A stretch of 29,072 nucleotides of DNA from Gemmatimonadales bacterium UBA2975 (GTDB taxonomy: Bacteria > Gemmatimonadota > Gemmatimonadetes > Longimicrobiales > Gaopeijiaceae): contig DEAT01000040.1 in the NCBI GenBank assembly GCA_002348265.1, forward strand, positions 1-29,072, written 5' to 3'. The translations under genes and the position numbers were made by a program. A model generated the notes under the pieces. It had not been told where the DNA came from. It made no database searches and saw only the letters and a program-made list of their open reading frames with translations. Shown here in pieces: positions 6,964-15,091 of this stretch (position 1 is the first letter of the stretch; the number at the start of each line of letters is the position of its first letter).

Positions 6964-8754
6964 GTGGATGATACCTTTGTCGTTGGGATCGTATCGGTAG
7001 CGGTCCTCGGTGGCTCAGCCCAGTGGCTTGGATGGCGCCTCAAGCTTCCTTCGATCCTGCTTCTGCTGATTTTTGGTATGCTAGCGGGCCCCGACGGCGT
7101 TGGGCTGATTCCTACGGAGGCCATGTTCGGGGATTTGCTTCTCCCCTTAGTCGCGATCGCTGTTGCAATCCTGCTTTTTGAGGGAGGACTAACACTACAC
7201 CTCCCTGAATTGGGCGATCAACTCCGGGTAGTCGGGAGGCTCGTCACACTAGGCGCGGCGATAACATGGGGTTTCTCCGCACTAGCCGCTCACTACGTGC
7301 TAGGACTTTCGTGGCCCTTAGCCATCCTTATCGGTTCAATCCTCACGGTCACAGGTCCGACGGTTGTGATTCCGCTCTTGAGGCAAATTCGACCTACCGG
7401 TCCAGGCGGAGCAGTTTTGAAGTGGGAAGGGATCCTTATCGATCCTATCGGAGCGGTCCTTGCAGTGTTGGTTTTCGAGGCATTGGTAGACGGAGCAGTC
7501 GCATCTGCGTTTGGAGGCATAGGAAAGACCCTAGTCTTCGGTTCGCTATTTGGACTGCTACCAGCGTTTCTTCTGGTGATATGCCTTGAGCGCTACTGGA
7601 TACCAGATCATCTGCACTCAGCCTCGGCACTGGCTCTAGCCCTACTGGGGTATGCACTAGCTAACGGTTTTCAGCATGAGTCAGGGTTGTTGGCAGTCAC
7701 GGTAATGGGTGTCGCTTTGGCTAATCAGGATCGTGTTGATATCACACACATCACAGAGTTCAAAGAGAATCTCCAGATCTTAATCATCTCCGCACTGTTT
7801 GTGGTCTTGGCTGCGGGTGTTGAATGGAGCGCTCTAGCAGAGTTGATCAATCTTAGATTTGCGTTGTTTCTCGCGATCCTGGTTCTACTCGTCCGTCCAT
7901 TAGCCGTGAGTTTGTGCACGCTGGATGGGCGATTGAAGGGGTCAGATCGCCTCTTCGTAGCCGCGATGGCACCGCGTGGAGTGGTGGCGGCAGCCGTGAC
8001 TGCGGTATTTGCGTTACGGCTCGAGGAGGAGGGATTTGCGGGGGCAGAGCAACTCGTACCGATCATGTTTTTAGTGATTGCTGGTTCTGTAGCAATATAT
8101 GGATTGATAGGGCGTCCGCTTGCCTTGAGACTGGGGCTCGCTGAACGAAATCCAAATGGGTTTCTCATAATTGGTGCTCACCCTTTTGCGCGTGGGCTGG
8201 CTAAGGCGCTACAGGGAGCAGGTCTTCCGATCTTTGTAGTTGACACAAACCCAGGACTGGTGAGACTGGCCAATGAGGGCGGTCTCCCTGCGTACCACGG
8301 GAGTGTCCTTAGCGATCAAGCTTCCCAGGACCTGGATTTGCCAGTCATCGGAAACCTTCTGGCTCTAACAGCGAACGATGAAGTGAACGCGCTCTCTGCA
8401 CGCCATTACCTCCATCTTTTTGGGCGCCAGAATCTCTTTCAACTTGCTCCCGGGCGCGGTTCGCAGGGCGATTCCTCCAAACTTGCTCCCGGGCTCAGAG
8501 CGCGAGTGCTAGGCTCTGCCAGCCTCACCTACGAAGAGCTCCAGCGTCGCTATGCCTCGGGTCATCGCTTCATATCGGAACGGTGGACAGGGGAGGTCGG
8601 AGTCGGAGCTTGGGCTAGGGAACATGGCGAAGAGGCCATACCACTTATTGTAGTTCGACCCAGCGGAGCCGTGACAGTGGGTTCGCCTGGACAGGCTCTT
8701 GATATAAGGGCAGGAGACACGGTCGTCGCTATGACAGCCAAGCCTGACTCATAG
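6964..8754 (+). CDS. CPA1-type cation:proton antiporter with TrkA-N (RCK) domain
   Basis: A 596-residue inner-membrane antiporter that would exchange Na+ or K+ for H+ and help control internal pH and ions. The first about 390 residues hold 12-13 hydrophobic helices of the Na+/H+ exchanger fold. They include TGPTVVIPLLR (130-140) and ILIDPIGAVLAV (157-168, with a candidate ion-binding D160), and APRGVVAAAVTAVFAL near the end of the membrane part. From about 398 a Rossmann-like TrkA-N domain follows (LIIGAHPFARGLAKAL, then VVDTNP), which suggests gating by nucleotide or ligand. A C-terminal RCK-C-like tail ends in DIRAGDTVVAMT. The start is GTG at 6964 with AAGGAGG 12 bases upstream. In the linker near residues 493-510 a 15-base direct repeat lies in frame. 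The gene converges on the M23 gene, leaving only 15 bases between stops. The ion specificity cannot be read from sequence. Confidence 0.9.
   Translation: MDDTFVVGIVSVAVLGGSAQWLGWRLKLPSILLLLIFGMLAGPDGVGLIPTEAMFGDLLLPLVAIAVAILLFEGGLTLHLPELGDQLRVVGRLVTLGAAITWGFSALAAHYVLGLSWPLAILIGSILTVTGPTVVIPLLRQIRPTGPGGAVLKWEGILIDPIGAVLAVLVFEALVDGAVASAFGGIGKTLVFGSLFGLLPAFLLVICLERYWIPDHLHSASALALALLGYALANGFQHESGLLAVTVMGVALANQDRVDITHITEFKENLQILIISALFVVLAAGVEWSALAELINLRFALFLAILVLLVRPLAVSLCTLDGRLKGSDRLFVAAMAPRGVVAAAVTAVFALRLEEEGFAGAEQLVPIMFLVIAGSVAIYGLIGRPLALRLGLAERNPNGFLIIGAHPFARGLAKALQGAGLPIFVVDTNPGLVRLANEGGLPAYHGSVLSDQASQDLDLPVIGNLLALTANDEVNALSARHYLHLFGRQNLFQLAPGRGSQGDSSKLAPGLRARVLGSASLTYEELQRRYASGHRFISERWTGEVGVGAWAREHGEEAIPLIVVRPSGAVTVGSPGQALDIRAGDTVVAMTAKPDS
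8441..8494 (+). repeat. In-frame 15-bp direct repeat inside the antiporter gene
   Basis: AACTTGCTCCCGGGC occurs at 8441-8455 and again at 8480-8494, exactly 39 bases (13 codons) apart. It encodes LAPG twice in the linker between the TrkA-N domain and the C-terminal tail. The sequence between and after the copies is not repeated. Confidence 0.85.
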
Positions 8755-8769
8755 GTGAGTGTCTTGAAC

Positions 8770-10131
8770 CTAACCCTGTTCTTGAAACTCTTCCGTCTTC
8801 AGCCATACAGGGTTCCCAACGGGATCAAGAGCGTAAAAGTACCCGTCGAAGCGTCCTAGGATCGAGACTTCAGTTCCTCGATCCAACTCCGCAACGGGAT
8901 GGCCGTTACTTGTGGGATTTATCCAAGCGGTCTGGGTGATCCCCGACACAGTGCGGTGTTCGAGGGGTTCCGACACTTCCTCTGTTAGCCTCGCTGCGAC
9001 GTATCCCTGAACGTCATCGGGCAGCCGAACGCGGAAGTAATCACCTGACGCAGCAAGAACATGGACGGGGGTATACGCGGCCAGTTCTCGGATTACGGAA
9101 CTACCCGTATTTGGCGCCACTCGTAAACGGATTCCATCTTGACGGGAACGCATTGTAGACCCTAGTCGATGGAGGTCAGCTGAGATGGTTAGTGGTCGAC
9201 CACTGGGCACTGGGCGTATGAACGGAGCAGGGTCAACAGCGCCTTCTCCGCGCCGATATATTCCAAGATGCAGGTGCGGCGGAGTCGTCCGAGCATTCCC
9301 CGTGTTGCCCACGAACCCGATGGTGTCACCCACGTCCACCCTGTCGCCGTTTTGAACGGCCTGGCTGTCGAGATGAGCGAAGTAGATGTTTGCGTTGCGG
9401 ACGGGGTCTCGGAGCCAGACAACCTTGCCGCCAAGGTTTGTGACAGAGACTCGATTGATTGTCCCCGCTGAGGTGGCTAGCACTGGGGTACCTCTTCGTG
9501 CGAAGAGGTCTATGCCTTCATGGGATCTCCTACCTCCCTCGCGCGAGACACCAAATAGGCTTAAAGCAGATCGCATGTCACGTCCTTCCACCGGAAATGC
9601 CAACTGAGGCTCTAAGCGAAGGGTGACTCGATACTCTCCACCCCGAAGCAACTCAGGCTGCACGCGCAGAATATACTCACCACCTCTCCATGGTTCGTGC
9701 ACAAACAGTCCAGGGAGCGTGTCTGCCGATATTACTGGTCGCAAGGGGTTACTAGGCGAAGTGGGTATTCGAAGCAGGTCCACGAAGACGCGTGAAACTT
9801 CGCCACTCTCAAGAGAAACCTCGGCTGTGAGTCGCTGCCCTCGGTCTAGCGTAATTCGATAGGCCATGGCATTTGGGTCGTTGCCGATCAGGAAGCCTCG
9901 CTCTTCGAAGGGTAGAGAGACTGGCGCTGCACGCTCTACAGCGGTAATTCCGGCGGCGTGCCAGTCACGTACTAGAGCTGATTCAGCGAGTCCCACATCG
10001 GACAGGCTCTGGTAGTAGGCTTCATACGGCGTCAAATCACGGAACTGGTCCTGAAACACATCGGTTTGCTCGCAAGCTGTGGCTAACAGCACGAGGTTGC
10101 TACCAAGCAAAAGTGATCTTGGAATCTTCAT
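8770..10131 (-). CDS. M23 family metallopeptidase lipoprotein with C-terminal SH3-like domains
   Basis: A 453-residue predicted envelope lipoprotein (signal peptide with LLATAC, Cys20; the lipobox has Ala rather than Leu at -3, so it is somewhat weak). Residues about 70-180 form a beta-rich region that may be a pre-peptidase C-terminal-like sandwich. The M23 (LytM) domain at about 183-305 has the complete zinc and catalytic set: H204 and D208 (HEGID), H253 (FAHLD), and H286/H288 (PHLHLG). It should therefore be an active peptidoglycan endopeptidase rather than a degenerate EnvC/NlpD-type activator. Two SH3-like modules follow (about 325-385 and 395-450), which usually bind cell wall. Its gene is divergent from the DUF512 gene and convergent with the antiporter. 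The ATG has no strong ribosome-binding site. Substrate and cleavage site are not determinable. Confidence 0.9.
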   Translation of the reverse strand: MKIPRSLLLGSNLVLLATACEQTDVFQDQFRDLTPYEAYYQSLSDVGLAESALVRDWHAAGITAVERAAPVSLPFEERGFLIGNDPNAMAYRITLDRGQRLTAEVSLESGEVSRVFVDLLRIPTSPSNPLRPVISADTLPGLFVHEPWRGGEYILRVQPELLRGGEYRVTLRLEPQLAFPVEGRDMRSALSLFGVSREGGRRSHEGIDLFARRGTPVLATSAGTINRVSVTNLGGKVVWLRDPVRNANIYFAHLDSQAVQNGDRVDVGDTIGFVGNTGNARTTPPHLHLGIYRRGEGAVDPAPFIRPVPSGRPLTISADLHRLGSTMRSRQDGIRLRVAPNTGSSVIRELAAYTPVHVLAASGDYFRVRLPDDVQGYVAARLTEEVSEPLEHRTVSGITQTAWINPTSNGHPVAELDRGTEVSILGRFDGYFYALDPVGNPVWLKTEEFQEQG

Positions 10132-10409
10132 CGCTTGGGGTTACTCAACAGCTTCACAGAGCGGTCCGTTCACGCTCAAGCTCCGGTGTCGTATGGTATG
10201 CTTGTAGTCGATCGTGACGAACCTGTCGAAGAAGCGATGGATCGGTCAAGGAGTGATAGAGACTTAAATTGACCTGGACCGAAGTCAACGAAATTGTAGG
10301 AGAACTTTGCTCCAGTTAGCTTTTTCTACCAATTAACACGTCCTGCATGCGGCGAATATGGCCTCGCCAGTGTTAATACCCACCACCCCCTTTAACCCGA
10401 TGCCCATCC
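10132..10409. other. Divergent intergenic region with TTGAC inverted repeat
   Basis: 278 bases between the divergent M23 and DUF512 genes, expected to carry promoters for both. TTGAC (10269-10273) and GTCAA (10284-10288) form an inverted repeat with a ten-base spacer, which could be a -35 box on each strand or a regulator site. GGAG/CTCC near 10299-10313 followed by a T-rich stretch is a weak hairpin only. No small gene is seen. Confidence 0.4.
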
Positions 10410-11687
10410 TTGGTACGTATAGCTGAAATCGAGTCGGGCAGTATTGCTGAGGAGCTATCTCTAGAGATCGGCTCGCGAGTGGTGCGTATCAACGGTGAAC
10501 GTGTGAGAGATGGCATCGATCTCACGTTCATGATGAGCGAAACCAACTTCGAACTGGAAACGATATCGCCCGAGGGGGCAGTCACGATATATGAGATAGA
10601 ACGGGATCCGGGTGAGCAGGTGGGTATCGTGCCTGCGCCAGACACCATTAGAGAATGCGCCAATAAATGCGTCTTCTGTTTTATCGACGGAAATCCCTCG
10701 GATGCGCGGCAAACGCTTTGGCTGCGAGATGACGATTTTCGACTCTCGTTCACCTACGGAAGTTATGTAACACTGACAAATCTCGGACCTAAAGGGATTC
10801 GTCGATTAATAGATCAGGGGATTTCGCCTCTTTACGTTAGTGTGCATGCGACGGAACCCGAGGTTCGCGAAAAGCTCCTTGTGAATCCGCGAGCTGGTCT
10901 CATTATGGATCAACTTCGCCAGCTAATTGAGGGTGGACTTGAGGTTCACACCCAAGTGGTGCTCTGCCCGGAATGGAACGACGGGGTTCACTTAGACCGA
11001 ACGATCAACGATTTAAGATCCTTGGGACCATCGATCTGCTCTCTTTCGATCGTCCCGGTCGGCCTGACTCGCTTCAATGTAGATCGTCCGGTGCGTCTTC
11101 TCCATGCGAATGAGGCGTCCGCAGTGATTGATCAAGTGGATAAGGCTCGCGAGTGGGCATTCACAGAACGTGAGATCGGCTGGTGCTATGCCGCAGATGA
11201 GATGTACCTGATTGCAGGCCGTCCAATCCCAGAGGCCAGCTATTATGACGACGGAGCCCTGTACGAAAACGGTGTGGGAGCTGTGCGCCGTTTCTTGGAC
11301 AGATTCGATCAAGGAATCGGAGACACTCCAAGCTACGAAGGCACCCGCATCAGACTCGTGACTGGTGGCTCGATGCTCCCATTCCTTAATGAGCTAGCAC
11401 CACGTTTGTCAGAGCAAACCGGAGCTGAAGTTGACCCTGTGCACGTGGTCAATAGGTACTTTGGTGATACAGTCACGATAGCAGGATTGCTCGGAGGAGA
11501 AGATATCCTCCACGCGCTGGGTGAATCTGACGCGGGCGATCTGATCTTGCTGCCAGCCGAGGCTCTCAATGCGGACGACGTGTTCATAGACGACCTGGCT
11601 CTTGAAGACTTCAAAGAACGCGTGGGTCATGCACGGGTCATAACTGGGTATCAGATAACCGACGCACTCCAAGAACTCCAGCACTGA
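10410..11687 (+). CDS. DUF512 domain protein, PDZ-like plus radical-SAM-like iron-sulfur protein
   Basis: A 425-residue member of the DUF512 family, of unknown biochemical role. An N-terminal PDZ-like segment (about 3-50: IAEIESGSIAEEL, then VVRINGERVRD) leads to a radical-SAM-type cysteine motif C83-x3-C87-x2-C90 (CANKCVFCF). It continues with family hallmarks (RLSFTYGSYVTLTNL, PLYVSVHATEPEVR, HTQVVLCPEWNDG, VPVGLTRF) and the DUF512 C-terminal part. A stop codon lies in frame at 10374. The only standard start that leaves the PDZ-like domain whole is TTG at 10410, which has no visible Shine-Dalgarno sequence. The stop overlaps the der ATG (TGATG), so the two are translationally coupled. The family commonly neighbours der, which suggests a link to ribosome biogenesis; that is inference from context. 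Confidence 0.88.
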   Translation: MVRIAEIESGSIAEELSLEIGSRVVRINGERVRDGIDLTFMMSETNFELETISPEGAVTIYEIERDPGEQVGIVPAPDTIRECANKCVFCFIDGNPSDARQTLWLRDDDFRLSFTYGSYVTLTNLGPKGIRRLIDQGISPLYVSVHATEPEVREKLLVNPRAGLIMDQLRQLIEGGLEVHTQVVLCPEWNDGVHLDRTINDLRSLGPSICSLSIVPVGLTRFNVDRPVRLLHANEASAVIDQVDKAREWAFTEREIGWCYAADEMYLIAGRPIPEASYYDDGALYENGVGAVRRFLDRFDQGIGDTPSYEGTRIRLVTGGSMLPFLNELAPRLSEQTGAEVDPVHVVNRYFGDTVTIAGLLGGEDILHALGESDAGDLILLPAEALNADDVFIDDLALEDFKERVGHARVITGYQITDALQELQH

Positions 11688-13015
11688 TGGAAGGGCTCCC
11701 GGTTGTCGCGGTCGTTGGTCGCCCAAATGTGGGTAAATCCACATTCTTTAATCGGGTGATTGGGAGTCGCGTAGCAATAGTCGACGATCAACCTGGAGTC
11801 ACACGAGACCGAAACTTCGCGCATGCGGATTGGGCGGGCCAGGGCTTTCGAATAGTAGATACCGGAGGAGTAGTCGAGGGCTCTGATGTGGGGATGGACG
11901 TGGCTATACGCGACCAGGCTATGATTGCGGTAGAACAGGCGGACGTGATCCTCTTCCTAGTGGATGGAAAGACAGGTGTTCACCCACTAGATGAGAGACT
12001 GGCGGAGGTCCTTCGGAAGGCTGACAAGCCAGTGCTATTGGTCGTCAACAAGGTCGACAACCTACCAAGGGATGATGGATATCTTGAGTTCTGGTCTCTG
12101 GGGATGGGCCCCCCGACCCCTGTAAGTGCATTGTCAGGAAAGGGTTCCGGCGATCTTCTCGACCTCGTGCTCAGAAGCCTACCGAATTCCAGTGGCCTCG
12201 CTTCGCAGGAGGACACTATTCGCGTGGCTGTAGTCGGGAAACCAAACGTAGGTAAGTCGAGTTTCGTGAATCGCTTAATTGGTGAGGAGCGAGCAGTGGT
12301 TTCAGAAATAGCTGGAACTACACGTGATCCAGTCGACAGTGAGTTCAGATATCACAGTAAGGATCTAGTCTTCGTCGATACGGCTGGTCTGCGTCGTAAG
12401 ACTCGTGTGAAGGACAGTATCGAGTACTACAGCGCCCTCAGGACTGATCGAGTTATTTACTCAGCTCATGTGTGTGTTCTTCTGGTCGACGCGAGTGAAG
12501 AGGAACTGCACGCACAGGACGTTAAGATAGCTGAGAAGGCTTGGGAGGCGGGTCGAGGGCTCGTACTGATAGCGAACAAGTGGGATCTAGTTGAAAAGGA
12601 TACCATGACCTCAGCTCAATGGAAAAAGAAAGTCCGTGAGCGGATCCCTTTTTTACAGTGGGTTCCAATAATCTTCACATCGGCACATACGGGCCAAAGG
12701 GTGCGTCGCTGCTTAGATACAATCCTCTCGGTGAATGATGAACGCTCAAGGCGTATAGAGACACATGAAGTAAACGAGGTTCTAGAGAAACTGGTGCGCC
12801 GGCAGCCGCCACCTCATCACCGAGGTCGCGCCGTGAAACTCAAGTACGGAACGCAGGCATCCGTGCGTCCCCCGGTATTCGCTCTCTTCGCTAACTTCCC
12901 GAAGGCGATACCGGAACACTACATTCGCTATATCAACAACGGCTTCCGTGACTCGTGGTCATTCACAGGCACCCCGATCCGGCTCAGGATCCGTAGCGGT
13001 AAGGATGACGAATAG
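11687..13015 (+). CDS. der: Ribosome biogenesis GTPase Der (EngA)
   Basis: Der is a double GTPase needed for maturation of the 50S ribosomal subunit. It is 442 residues. The first G domain has GRPNVGKS (11-18), DTGG (58-61) and NKVD (121-124). The second has GKPNVGKS (184-191), GTTRD (210-214), DTAGL (231-235) and NKWD (297-300). A C-terminal KH-like domain follows at about 350-440. All nucleotide-binding motifs are intact. The ATG overlaps the DUF512 stop by one base, and its own end overlaps the plsY start by 11 bases, so expression is probably coupled through the cluster. Confidence 0.97.
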   Translation: MEGLPVVAVVGRPNVGKSTFFNRVIGSRVAIVDDQPGVTRDRNFAHADWAGQGFRIVDTGGVVEGSDVGMDVAIRDQAMIAVEQADVILFLVDGKTGVHPLDERLAEVLRKADKPVLLVVNKVDNLPRDDGYLEFWSLGMGPPTPVSALSGKGSGDLLDLVLRSLPNSSGLASQEDTIRVAVVGKPNVGKSSFVNRLIGEERAVVSEIAGTTRDPVDSEFRYHSKDLVFVDTAGLRRKTRVKDSIEYYSALRTDRVIYSAHVCVLLVDASEEELHAQDVKIAEKAWEAGRGLVLIANKWDLVEKDTMTSAQWKKKVRERIPFLQWVPIIFTSAHTGQRVRRCLDTILSVNDERSRRIETHEVNEVLEKLVRRQPPPHHRGRAVKLKYGTQASVRPPVFALFANFPKAIPEHYIRYINNGFRDSWSFTGTPIRLRIRSGKDDE

Positions 13016-13682
13016 TTTGACTTGGATACTTCTGGCGCTTGCTTACGTAGTCGGTGCGACTCCGACGAGTTATTGGGTCGGCCGAGCGGCACACGGCCTG
13101 GATCTTCGCGAACACGGCTCAGGAAATCTCGGTGCCACGAATGCACTGAGGGTTATGGGCTGGAAATCCGCGATTCCCGTCCTCTTAGTAGATATAGGAA
13201 AAGGATGGGTCCCTGCCGCGCTGTTTCCTCTGTTAGCCGGTGTCGGATTCCCTTGGGGCTTTTTTTTCGGACTAGCTGCCATTGCAGGGCATATGTTCAG
13301 CTTCTGGGTCGGGTTCAAGGGTGGGAAGGGTATGGCCACCGGTGCTGGTGCGCTTTTAGCGTTGGCTCCGACGGCCGTTCTGATAGGATTGATAATGTGG
13401 TTCTCTTTAACTTTAGGCAGCGGATATGTATCACTCGCATCGATTCTAGTCGCCGTGGCGACGCCGCCCATCATCGCATTCACTCCCCACCAAGGGGGCG
13501 CGGAGCTCGTTTGGTTGTCGAGTGGGTTGGCCGCGTTGATTGTCTGGAAACACCGCACAAACATCAGACGTCTAATCCGAGGTGAAGAGAATCGCTTCAG
13601 TAGGACATCAAAAGCCGGGAATGGAGAGAACCTCCCACTAGATGCTTCGATCGATGTCCATACTCCTGGTGATAAGCCATGA
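13005..13682 (+). CDS. plsY: Glycerol-3-phosphate acyltransferase PlsY
   Basis: PlsY transfers an acyl group from acyl-phosphate to sn-glycerol-3-phosphate, the first step of phospholipid synthesis, in the inner membrane. The ATG at 13005, preceded by TAAGG, gives the standard N-terminus with a first membrane helix; an in-frame start at 12948 would add 19 residues that lie inside der. The 225-residue protein has the three family motifs: GSGNLGATNALR (38-49), DIGKG (63-67), and GHMFSF to GGKGMATG (95-113). A polar tail of about 35 residues after the last helix is longer than usual. It overlaps der by 11 bases and gpsA by ATGA. GpsA, encoded next, makes its substrate. Confidence 0.95.
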   Translation: MTNSLTWILLALAYVVGATPTSYWVGRAAHGLDLREHGSGNLGATNALRVMGWKSAIPVLLVDIGKGWVPAALFPLLAGVGFPWGFFFGLAAIAGHMFSFWVGFKGGKGMATGAGALLALAPTAVLIGLIMWFSLTLGSGYVSLASILVAVATPPIIAFTPHQGGAELVWLSSGLAALIVWKHRTNIRRLIRGEENRFSRTSKAGNGENLPLDASIDVHTPGDKP

Positions 13683-14692
13683 GTGACGTTTTGAGAACCT
13701 CTGTGGTTGGGGCAGGTGCGTGGGGCACCGCTCTCGCGTTAGTCCTCGAAGGCCGTGGGCACCATGTGCGCCTATGGTCTTTTGAGCCCGAGATAACCGA
13801 ATCTATTAGGGCCGGAAGGGGCAATCCCTACCTCGCGGGAGTGAATCTCCCAGAGACATTAGATGCAACATCTGATTTGGCCGAGGCAATGGATGGAGCC
13901 GAATTAGTTGTGTCCGTGAGTCCGTCTCAAAAGGTACGAAGCGTTATGTCAGGTGCGGCACGTTACCTTGATCCAGAGGCCATCCTAGTGAGTGCCTCCA
14001 AGGGCATCGAAAAGGGAACACTTCGTCGGATGGACGAAGTGCTCAGCGAGGAATTAGGGGGTAATATTCAGGATCGGTTTTGTGTCCTATCTGGACCTAG
14101 CTTCGCCGACGAAGTTGCAAAGCGAGCCCCTACCGCTGTAGTAGTAGCCAGCAAGGAGGAAGAAGTGGCCAAACGGGTCCAAGCGGCATTTCAGACCCCC
14201 TGGTTCCGCCCCTACACTAACAATGACGTCGTTGGCGTCGAGCTTGCTGGAGCTATGAAGAACGTCATGGCTCTAGCGGCCGGCATGGCTGCTGGACTCG
14301 GGCATTCGCACAATACGACCGCGGCGTTAATCACAAGAGGGCTAGCTGAAATGACTCGACTTGGTGTCGCGCTCGGGGCACAGGCCGCTACGTTCTACGG
14401 GTTGGCCGGAATGGGCGACTTGGTCTTGACTTGCACGGGATCTTTGAGCCGAAATAGAACGGTAGGCTATCGGTTGGGTCAGGGAGAAGATCTAGACACG
14501 ATACTCTCTGACATGCGTGCGATAGCAGAAGGAGTGAAGACTGCAGCGGGATTAAGGAAGCTCGCCGGCCGATACGACGTAGAAATTCCGATAACAGAGC
14601 AAGTATGTGCCATCATAGAGGAGCGAAAGCCTCCAGCCGAAGCGCTCCATGCTTTGATGATGAGGGACCTAAAGCCCGAGTCATGGTCATGA
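13679..14692 (+). CDS. gpsA: Glycerol-3-phosphate dehydrogenase [NAD(P)+] GpsA
   Basis: GpsA reduces dihydroxyacetone phosphate to sn-glycerol-3-phosphate in the cytoplasm, feeding PlsY. It is 337 residues. The NAD(P)-binding Rossmann motif GAGAWGTALA is at 11-20, SASKGIE at 105-111 (Lys108), SGPSFADEVA at 138-147, and the catalytic Lys194 in AGAMKNVMAL. RGLAEMTRLG (220-229) and the C-terminal helical domain are complete. The ATG overlaps the plsY stop (ATGA), a classic coupling junction, and makes an unbroken glycerolipid pair plsY-gpsA. Confidence 0.97.
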   Translation: MSDVLRTSVVGAGAWGTALALVLEGRGHHVRLWSFEPEITESIRAGRGNPYLAGVNLPETLDATSDLAEAMDGAELVVSVSPSQKVRSVMSGAARYLDPEAILVSASKGIEKGTLRRMDEVLSEELGGNIQDRFCVLSGPSFADEVAKRAPTAVVVASKEEEVAKRVQAAFQTPWFRPYTNNDVVGVELAGAMKNVMALAAGMAAGLGHSHNTTAALITRGLAEMTRLGVALGAQAATFYGLAGMGDLVLTCTGSLSRNRTVGYRLGQGEDLDTILSDMRAIAEGVKTAAGLRKLAGRYDVEIPITEQVCAIIEERKPPAEALHALMMRDLKPESWS

Positions 14693-14717
14693 CGCATGAA
14701 ATCCATGAGAGAACCAA

Positions 14718-15086
14718 ATGACTGATCAGACGCCTATCGCGAAAAAGGTCTACTACTCAATCGGTGAGGTTTGCGAGTTGGCAGACCTGAAGGCTCACGT
14801 ACTTAGGTATTGGGAGAACCAGTTTGACGTACTAAAACCCACGAAAAATCGAGCGGGAAATCGAGTCTACAGATCTCGCGATGTTGAACTGGTGCTCCTC
14901 ATAAGACACCTATTGTATGAAAAGAGATATACCATAGACGGAGCGAATCGGAAGCTGATAGAGATGAGGAGGGGTGGTGAGCTTAGAGAAGGTGCCAACG
15001 ACAGTGTAGCTGGCGAATTCCTGTCAAGTATTAAGAGGGAACTAGAGGACCTCCGGGACGTCATGACGGTCCCCGGAAGAGGCTGA
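14718..15086 (+). CDS. MerR-family DNA-binding protein (HTH domain only)
   Basis: A 122-residue MerR-type winged helix-turn-helix protein: YYSIGEVCELADLKAHVLRY is the recognition segment (12-31), followed by W-E-N-x-F, the wing N-R-A-G-N-R-V-Y (43-50) and a helix with HLLYEKRYTIDGANRKL. The MerR dimerisation coiled coil is short, and no metal- or drug-binding effector domain or cysteine cluster is present, so the signal sensed cannot be inferred. GAGAG lies ahead of the ATG. It sits 25 bases after gpsA and five bases before the probable surE start, so it may be co-transcribed with the cluster and could regulate it. Confidence 0.88.
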   Translation: MTDQTPIAKKVYYSIGEVCELADLKAHVLRYWENQFDVLKPTKNRAGNRVYRSRDVELVLLIRHLLYEKRYTIDGANRKLIEMRRGGELREGANDSVAGEFLSSIKRELEDLRDVMTVPGRG

Positions 15087-15091
15087 CTACA

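Noticed and set aside
7725..8168. 147-residue open frame on the minus strand inside the antiporter gene
   Set aside because: It lies wholly antisense to a well-supported membrane protein; composition is Ser/Thr/Ala-rich shadow sequence with no domain or ribosome-binding site.
13070..13564. 164-residue antisense open frame in plsY
   Set aside because: Shadow of a GC-rich membrane protein gene.
13022..13585. 187-residue open frame overlapping plsY in another plus frame
   Set aside because: PlsY motifs are all in the other frame; this reading is Arg/Cys-rich and matches nothing.
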